DNA of 64,000 nt from Pedinophyceae sp. YPF-701 (taxonomy: Eukaryota > Chlorophyta > Pedinophyceae). Shown here one piece after another: positions 58,874 through 64,000 of the stretch; the stretch's first letter is position 1, and each line of letters opens with the position of its first letter. The stretch spans positions 298,501 through 362,500 of the forward strand of contig CAJZHL010000029.1 in NCBI GenBank assembly GCA_916048055.1, in the 5' to 3' direction. The notes beneath the pieces were generated by a model. That model was not told the origin of the DNA. It saw nothing but the letters and a program-made list of their open reading frames with translations, and searched no databases. A program made the translations under genes and the position numbers.

Positions 58874-59008
58874 GAGGAGAGCTGAGTAGCGGTCGGCGCG
58901 TCGCCACACAACGCGGACAATGCCGCAGACTCAGTCACCGCTGTCACCCAGCCGGCTGCCGATACCCCCTGGTACAAGCAGCCTAGGACGTGGACCAGCA
59001 CTTCGGCG
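58874..59008 (-). repeat. Dispersed repeat A, right copy (inverted)
   Basis: Reverse-complement match to 17716-17850 over 135 bp with 8 substitutions and no indel. Repeat B begins 90 bp to its right. Confidence 0.85.
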
Positions 59009-59098
59009 CGTCGGCTGGCGGGCGTCGTCCAGTACTCGCGCGGCTCGCCGCCTTGTTGCTGACGACGCCCGCCACTCGCTCTAACTGATTGCAGGTCA

Positions 59099-59229
59099 GA
59101 GCCTTCCCTTGGCACATGATGTCACGCTCACATGGCATTTCGCGCGAGTACTCCTAGCACGCTGCCGCCTTGATCAGGACGATAGCACACCCGCATTTCG
59201 TTTCGTGCGCGGGTGGTCAATTACTACTT
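59099..59229. repeat. Dispersed repeat B, right copy
   Basis: Direct match to 1-131, nearly identical. It starts AGAGCCTTCCCTTGGCACAT. Immediately to the right (59236-59262) is a 27-bp string that recurs inverted at 28723-28748. Confidence 0.85.
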
Positions 59230-59871
59230 TGTGAGGGTGCTTGTAAGGTCAGCGAAGAACTAAACATCTAGCACCATCGCGAGTGTATCGGGAGCCCGAC
59301 CGTGCATGCACGAGCGCTCCTGGAACGACCCCTGCTGTTCCTCGCTGCTAGACGTGTGCTGGACGACGCCTCTATGTGCCAAGGCACCCATATCGGCTCG
59401 CTCGCTCGGCCAAGTCTAAAGGACTGCCCCCACCCCCCTGACAGCAGCCACCTCGCCTCAGACGTCGTGGGCCGCGCCGAGCAAGCGCACGGACCAGGTC
59501 GCGAGGGGCGCAGTGCTGGTGCGCGGTGGCGGTCGCGTGCGCGCATGGTGCTGCGCTGCAGGGGCCCAGTCACATGCGCGCCCGGTGTTGGTCTTGCGTT
59601 GTGTGTGCCGCTCTATTCGCGCACCAGCATGCGCGGTCACGTGCGTACAGACCCAAGTGATGATCGACGTCTCAGCGGACGCAGCGTCGGAGGCACCGGC
59701 ACGGGGGCTTTGCTGCAACACAAGAGCACTGTGTGCCGCAAGAGCGCCCGGACGGGGACGGGAGAGCGCGGCCAGACACGACACGGGCGAGCATGACGCG
59801 GGGCTTCACACGGGCCGTCGGCAGTCCTGAGCAGGACCACATCCACCTCACCCGAAACTTGTCTTCATCTG

Positions 59872-61578
59872 CTACATCATCCCATCCGGCAGCACCAGCC
59901 CGCTCCCCTCGACAATCCACCGACGCAGACGGTCCGCAACGCTCTGCTCCAGCGTCCCCGTCAGATGCTGGCACCGATAAACACTCAGCTCCTCCAGCGC
60001 GTACAGTCCCCCCGGCAGGCTGCGCATGTCGCTGTAGCTTGCATCCAGCACCCGCAGCCTCGCAGCACCGCCCAGCACCTCCGCCGCGTCCTCCCAGTCC
60101 AGCTCTGCACAACAACCCACGCCCAGCTCCTCCAGCGCGTCCATGCCCCTCGGCAGCTTCCGCACGTTGCTGTGTGAGGCTTGCAGCACTCGCAGCCTCG
60201 CAGCACACGACGCGGGCAGGAACGCCTCGCCGTCCAGCTGCTTGCAATGGCTCACGTCGAGCTCCTCCAGCGCCGTCAGCTCCTCCGGCACTCTCCTGAT
60301 TCCAGGGCACCGGCTGACACTCAGCCCGCGCAGCCTCGCACAGACCGACGCCGGCAAAAAGCCCTCCGTCATTCCCCCCGGGAAGTCGTTCAGGTCCAGC
60401 TCCTCCAGCGCCGTCAGCTCCTCCGGCACCCTCCGCAGCCCAGCGCTGTTCACCTTGAGCACCCGCACCGTGGGAGCGTTGCGCAGCGAGCTGACGTCCA
60501 GCGAGGCGCAGCCGCTCACGTCGAGCTCCTCCAGCGCCGTCAGCCCCTCAGACACCGCCCGCATCGCCGTGCCCCCAGCAGCCAGCACCCGCAGCTCCGC
60601 AGCGCCCGTCAGCGCAAGCTCAGGCTGCAGATTCTTGCACCCGCCCACGTGGAGCTCCCGCAGCGCCCGCATCCCCGCGGGCAGCCTGTGCAGAGCGCTG
60701 TTGCCGGCGCGCAGCACCCGCAGCCCCGCCGCGGACGACGCCGGCAGGCACGCCTCGTCCAGGCTCCTGCACCAGCGCAGCCAGAGCTCCTCCAGCGCGC
60801 ACATCCCCTCAGGCAGCCTCCGCAGGCTACTGCGCTCGGCCCTCAGCACCCGCACTCGCCCCGCGCTCGACGCCGGCAGGAACGTCTCGCCCTCCAGCTC
60901 CAAGCACCCAGTGACGTCCAGGACCTCGAGCGAGACCATGCCCTCCGGCACGCGCTTCAGCCTCGTGAAGCACACCTGCAGCTCCGTGATGCCCGCCGCC
61001 ACGCCTGCAGGCAGCCACTCCCGCCCCCACACGCCCTCCATGTCCAGCCCAGACACTCCCACGCCCACGCACCGCAGGCCCGTCATCTCCGCCGTCACCG
61101 CCGGCGCCGACGCCAGCTCACGCCGGCCGGCACCCGTCTCGGCCAGACATTGCAGCAGACCCCGATCTCCCGCCTCCACGCGCACCACCGCGGACGGCAC
61201 GCCCACGTCGCAACTGCCTGCGCGGTGATACACCACCCACTCCCCGCGCCCCGTCGCCCACCCGACCTCCGACCTTGTCCCCTCCGACACCCGCCCCTCC
61301 AGCCGCCGCGCCACCGTCCGCCCCACCCGCTCCTCCGCACAAGGGCTGCGTGCGTCCCGTGACCGCCACCTCGCGCCGTCGCAGCTCTCCAGCACCGCGG
61401 CCATCATCGCCGAGCACGTCGCCGCCAGCGCGATGCGCGACTCGTGCGGCAGCTCACGGATGACGCTGGCCAGGGGACCGTCCCGGCCGCATTGAATGTC
61501 CTCCAGCTGATGCTGCTGGAGCCGTGCGCGTTTCGAGGGCTTGGACGCGCCCCCGTCGCTGCGCCGGCGCGGCGCCAT
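59872..61578 (-). CDS. Intronless leucine-rich-repeat protein, copy 1
   Basis: One uninterrupted 568-residue frame from Met 61578 (MAPRRRSDGGASKPSKRAR). A short helical part near the start (LASVIRELPHESRIALAATC) looks like a degenerate F-box. From about residue 180 there are about a dozen LRRs alternating two forms: LRRLPEGMCALEELWLRWCR and FLPASSAGRVRVLRAERSSL. Together they make repeats of about 45 residues with a Cys at the 'wall' position. The N-terminal region before the LRRs is unfamiliar (GEWVVYHRAGSCDVGVPSAV). There is no signal peptide or membrane segment. It is intronless, unlike almost every other gene here, and has a tandem paralogue next door, which suggests recent amplification, perhaps through a retrocopy. 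Binding partner unknown; an F-box-like or recognition role is inference. Confidence 0.85.
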   Translation of the reverse strand: MAPRRRSDGGASKPSKRARLQQHQLEDIQCGRDGPLASVIRELPHESRIALAATCSAMMAAVLESCDGARWRSRDARSPCAEERVGRTVARRLEGRVSEGTRSEVGWATGRGEWVVYHRAGSCDVGVPSAVVRVEAGDRGLLQCLAETGAGRRELASAPAVTAEMTGLRCVGVGVSGLDMEGVWGREWLPAGVAAGITELQVCFTRLKRVPEGMVSLEVLDVTGCLELEGETFLPASSAGRVRVLRAERSSLRRLPEGMCALEELWLRWCRSLDEACLPASSAAGLRVLRAGNSALHRLPAGMRALRELHVGGCKNLQPELALTGAAELRVLAAGGTAMRAVSEGLTALEELDVSGCASLDVSSLRNAPTVRVLKVNSAGLRRVPEELTALEELDLNDFPGGMTEGFLPASVCARLRGLSVSRCPGIRRVPEELTALEELDVSHCKQLDGEAFLPASCAARLRVLQASHSNVRKLPRGMDALEELGVGCCAELDWEDAAEVLGGAARLRVLDASYSDMRSLPGGLYALEELSVYRCQHLTGTLEQSVADRLRRWIVEGSGLVLPDGMM

Positions 61579-62553
61579 GGCACTGCGACAGTTCCAAGCT
61601 GCCGTGCCACGTTCCCGTGCCCGTGCGCCGCCTCCTGCGCCCACAGAGACTACGAGGGAGGCGGTCGGAAGGTGGGGCCCGCAACGACGTTACGTGACGA
61701 CAGCGACGCGCGGCCGACATCGAGCCGTGCTCTGCTGATACTCAACGTCGTAGCGCCACGCTTGACATCCGCCTCCAACGCGGCACCCGCACGCGGCAGC
61801 GCGCCAAGCACCCAGGCTGGGCTGCATCGCCTGCGGTGCCGCATGCAGGCGCGTCCCGGACACGCATACGCAGCGCCGCACTGCCAGCGACATACACATC
61901 ACGCACCTGCGCACGCAGACACCCGTTGCCCGCCCGCAAACGCACGGAGAGACGACCCTGCTGCTCCTCGCTGCTTGACGCGTGCTGCCAGCGACGTCGA
62001 GTGCGGTGACGTCGGTGAGTTGCGAGTTGACGTCGTGGCCGTGACGCTGCACGCTCCCAAGTGTACGCGGCTGGCGCGGCGAGGCAGCCATGTCGGCTCG
62101 CACGCTCGGCCGGACGACAACCCCCTCCTGACAGCAGCTAACACCCCCTCAAAGGTCGTGGGCCGCACCGAGCAAGCGCACGGACGAGGTCGCGGGGGGG
62201 CGTAGTGCTGGTGCGCGGTGGCGGTCGCGTGCGTGCATGGTGTCGCGCTGCAGGGGTGCAAGGGGCCTAGTCACGGGCACGTGGCGGTGGTCCTGCGTCG
62301 TGTGTGCGCCGCTCTGTTGGCATCAGCGTGCGTGGTCAGGTGTGCACAGTCCCCAGCGATCATCGACGTCTCAGCGGACGCAGCGTCGGAGGCACCGCCA
62401 CGGGAGCTTGGCGGCAACAACAGCGGGAGCGATGTGTGCAGCATGGGCGCCCGCACGGGGACGGGAGAGCACGGCCAGACACGTCGCAGGCGACCATGAC
62501 GCGGGGCTTCACACAAGCTGTCTGCATCCTCGAGCAGGGCCGCAGGCACCTCG
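61579..62553. other. Spacer between the two LRR copies
   Basis: About 975 bases. It contains the promoter of copy 1 and the duplicated 3' flank of copy 2, similar to 59325-59870. No additional gene is visible. Confidence 0.5.
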
Positions 62554-64000
62554 TCATTCGCGCATCTCCCCCATCCCCGCCGGCAGCACCAGCCCGCTCC
62601 CCCTAACGTCCCACCGACGCAGACGGCCCGCGACGCTCTGATCCAGCGTCCCCCTCAGATGCTTGCACCCTCGCACGCCCAGCTCCTCCAGCGCGTGCAG
62701 TCCCCGTGGCAACGCCCGCATCCCTGTGAACTGAGCACGCAGCACCCGCAGCCTCGCAGCACCGCCCAGCACCTCCGCCGCATCGACCCAGTCCAGCTGC
62801 TTGCAATAGCTCACGTCCAGCTCCTCCAGCGCGTCCATGCCCCTCGGCAGCTTCCGCACGTTGCTGTACGAGGCCTTCAGCACCCGCAGCCTCGCAGCAT
62901 ACGACGCGGGCAGATACGCCTCCCCAACCAGCTGCTCGCACCCGCTCACGTCGAGCTCCTCCAGCGCCGTCAGCCCCTCCGGCACCCTCCTCACTGCAGG
63001 GCAGTCGCGGACACTCAGCCCACGCAGCCTCTTAGAGATCGACGCCGGGAAGAGGCCCTCCGTGATTTCTCCCGGGAACCTGCTCAGGTCGAGCTCCTCC
63101 AGCGCCGTCAGCTCCTCCGGCACCCTCCGCAGCCCAGCGCTGTTCACCCTCAACACGCGCACCGTGGGAGCGTTGCGCAGCGAGGCGACGTCCAGCGAGT
63201 CGCAGCCTCTCACGTCGAGCTCCTCCAGCGCCGTCAGCCCCTCCGGCACCGCCCGCGTCCCCGTGTTCCAAGCGTTCAGCACCCGCAGCTCCACAGCGCC
63301 CGTCAGCGCAAGCTCGGGCTGCAGCCTCCAGCACCAGTCCACGTGCAGCTCCCGCAGCGCCAGCATGCCCGCAGGCAGCCTGCGCAGATCGCTGCAGTCG
63401 GCGCGCAGCACCCGCAGCGCCGCCGCGGACGACGCCGGCAGGCACGCCTCGTCCAGGCTCCTGCAAGAACGCACACTGAGCTCCTCCAGCGCACACATCC
63501 CCTCAGGCAGCCTCCGCAGGCTGCTGCGCTCGGCCCTCAGCACCCGCACCCGCCCCGCGCTCGACGCCGGCAGGAACGTCTCGCCCTCCAGCTGGTTGCA
63601 AAAACTGACGTCCAGGACCTCGAGCGAGACCATGCCCTCCGGCACGCTCTTCAGCCTCGTCCAGCCCACCCGCAGCTCCGTGATGCCCGCCGCCACGCCC
63701 GCAGGCAGCCACTCCCGCCCCCACACGCCCTCTATGTCCAGCCCGGACACTGCCATGCCCAGGTACCGCAGGCCCGTCATCTCCGCCGTCACCGCCGGCG
63801 CCGACGCCAGCTCACGCCGGCCGGCATCCACCAGGGCCAGGACTCGCAGCATACCCCCATCTCCCCCCTCCACGCGCACCACCGCGGACGGCACGCCCAC
63901 GTCGCAACTGCCTGCGCGGTGATACACCACCCACTCCCCGCGCCCCGTCGCCCACCCGACCTCCGACCTCGTCCCCTCCGACACCCGCCCCTCCAGCCGC
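62554..64000 (-). CDS. Intronless leucine-rich-repeat protein, copy 2 (5' end beyond window)
   Basis: Paralogue of the LRR gene at 59872-61578, in the same orientation and frame-open from the stop at 62554 to the right edge; the N-terminus lies outside. The pre-LRR part is nearly the same (GEWVVYHRAGSCDVGVPSAV). The LRRs align one for one (EVLDVSFCNQLEGETFLPAS against EVLDVTGCLELEGETFLPAS), with differences clustered at the short stretch after each Cys, where the concave or edge face would vary. The C-terminus is SGLVLPAGMGEMRE instead of SGLVLPDGMM. Confidence 0.85.
   Translation of the reverse strand, partial: RLEGRVSEGTRSEVGWATGRGEWVVYHRAGSCDVGVPSAVVRVEGGDGGMLRVLALVDAGRRELASAPAVTAEMTGLRYLGMAVSGLDIEGVWGREWLPAGVAAGITELRVGWTRLKSVPEGMVSLEVLDVSFCNQLEGETFLPASSAGRVRVLRAERSSLRRLPEGMCALEELSVRSCRSLDEACLPASSAAALRVLRADCSDLRRLPAGMLALRELHVDWCWRLQPELALTGAVELRVLNAWNTGTRAVPEGLTALEELDVRGCDSLDVASLRNAPTVRVLRVNSAGLRRVPEELTALEELDLSRFPGEITEGLFPASISKRLRGLSVRDCPAVRRVPEGLTALEELDVSGCEQLVGEAYLPASYAARLRVLKASYSNVRKLPRGMDALEELDVSYCKQLDWVDAAEVLGGAARLRVLRAQFTGMRALPRGLHALEELGVRGCKHLRGTLDQSVAGRLRRWDVRGSGLVLPAGMGEMRE

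Larger units (their letters stand above)
59325..64000. repeat. Tandem segmental duplication, about 2.7 kb per unit
   Basis: Two units carry one LRR gene each plus its 3' flank. Non-coding matches include CTGCTGTTCCTCGCTGCTAG near 59329 against CTGCTGCTCCTCGCTGCTTG near 61958, GTCGTGGGCCGC at 59464 and 62155, and ATCATCGACGTCTCAGCGGA at about 59661 and 62360. The offset between matching points is about 2,680-2,690 bp. The second unit runs off the right edge. Confidence 0.85.

Overview
The window is nuclear DNA of a very GC-rich, intron-dense, flagellated single-celled eukaryote, most likely an alga. The evidence is spliceosomal introns of about 95-400 nt in nearly every gene, strongly GC-ending codons, motile-cilium genes (DNAAF1/ODA7 and IFT140), a plant-type WNK kinase relative, cytosolic ribosomal proteins eL33 and uS11, and a nuclear tRNA-Asn with a pol III T-run. 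The ADP/ATP carrier looks to me more like stramenopile, haptophyte or cryptophyte versions than green-plant ones, while eL33 looks plant-like. I would guess a haptophyte or other complex alga, but the sequence alone does not settle it. Exon coordinates were built by hand from frame, splice sites and family conservation; every join reported is phase-consistent.

Layout from left to right: a dispersed repeat at the left edge (1-131); ADP/ATP carrier (+) facing a villin-headpiece protein (-); eL33 (+); an LRR/coiled-coil protein resembling CEP78 (+); a Tas-type aldo/keto reductase with a presequence (+); tRNA-Asn; about 2.5 kb without a recognisable gene; a 1,059-residue Cys-rich protein of unknown function (+); a G3BP/Rasputin-like protein (-) that needs two introns of about 35 nt; DNAAF1 then IFT140 (both +); an opine-dehydrogenase-family enzyme (-); a WNK-like probable pseudokinase (-); uS11/RPS14 (-); a 72-residue one-helix protein (+); a four-CBS SNF4-like protein (-); a small ubiquitin-like-fold protein (+); a UAP56-binding mRNA-export-type protein (-); an INSIG homologue (+); a large, possibly myristoylated coiled-coil/IQ protein (-); a CUE-F-box-LRR protein (+); a LANCL protein (+); a repeat-rich stretch; and two tandem copies of an intronless LRR gene (-), the second cut by the window edge.

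The genes do not form one pathway. Small themes are cilia and centrosome (DNAAF1, IFT140, the CEP78-like protein, perhaps the IQ/coiled-coil protein), translation and RNA (eL33, uS11, G3BP-like, export adaptor, tRNA-Asn), and membrane, energy or stress signalling (INSIG, SNF4-like CBS protein, WNK-like protein, ADP/ATP carrier).

Genome-level points: about half of the introns (27 of 56 by hand count) begin GTGCG rather than GTGAG, at least four begin with GC, and two apparent stop codons are really splice donors read through.
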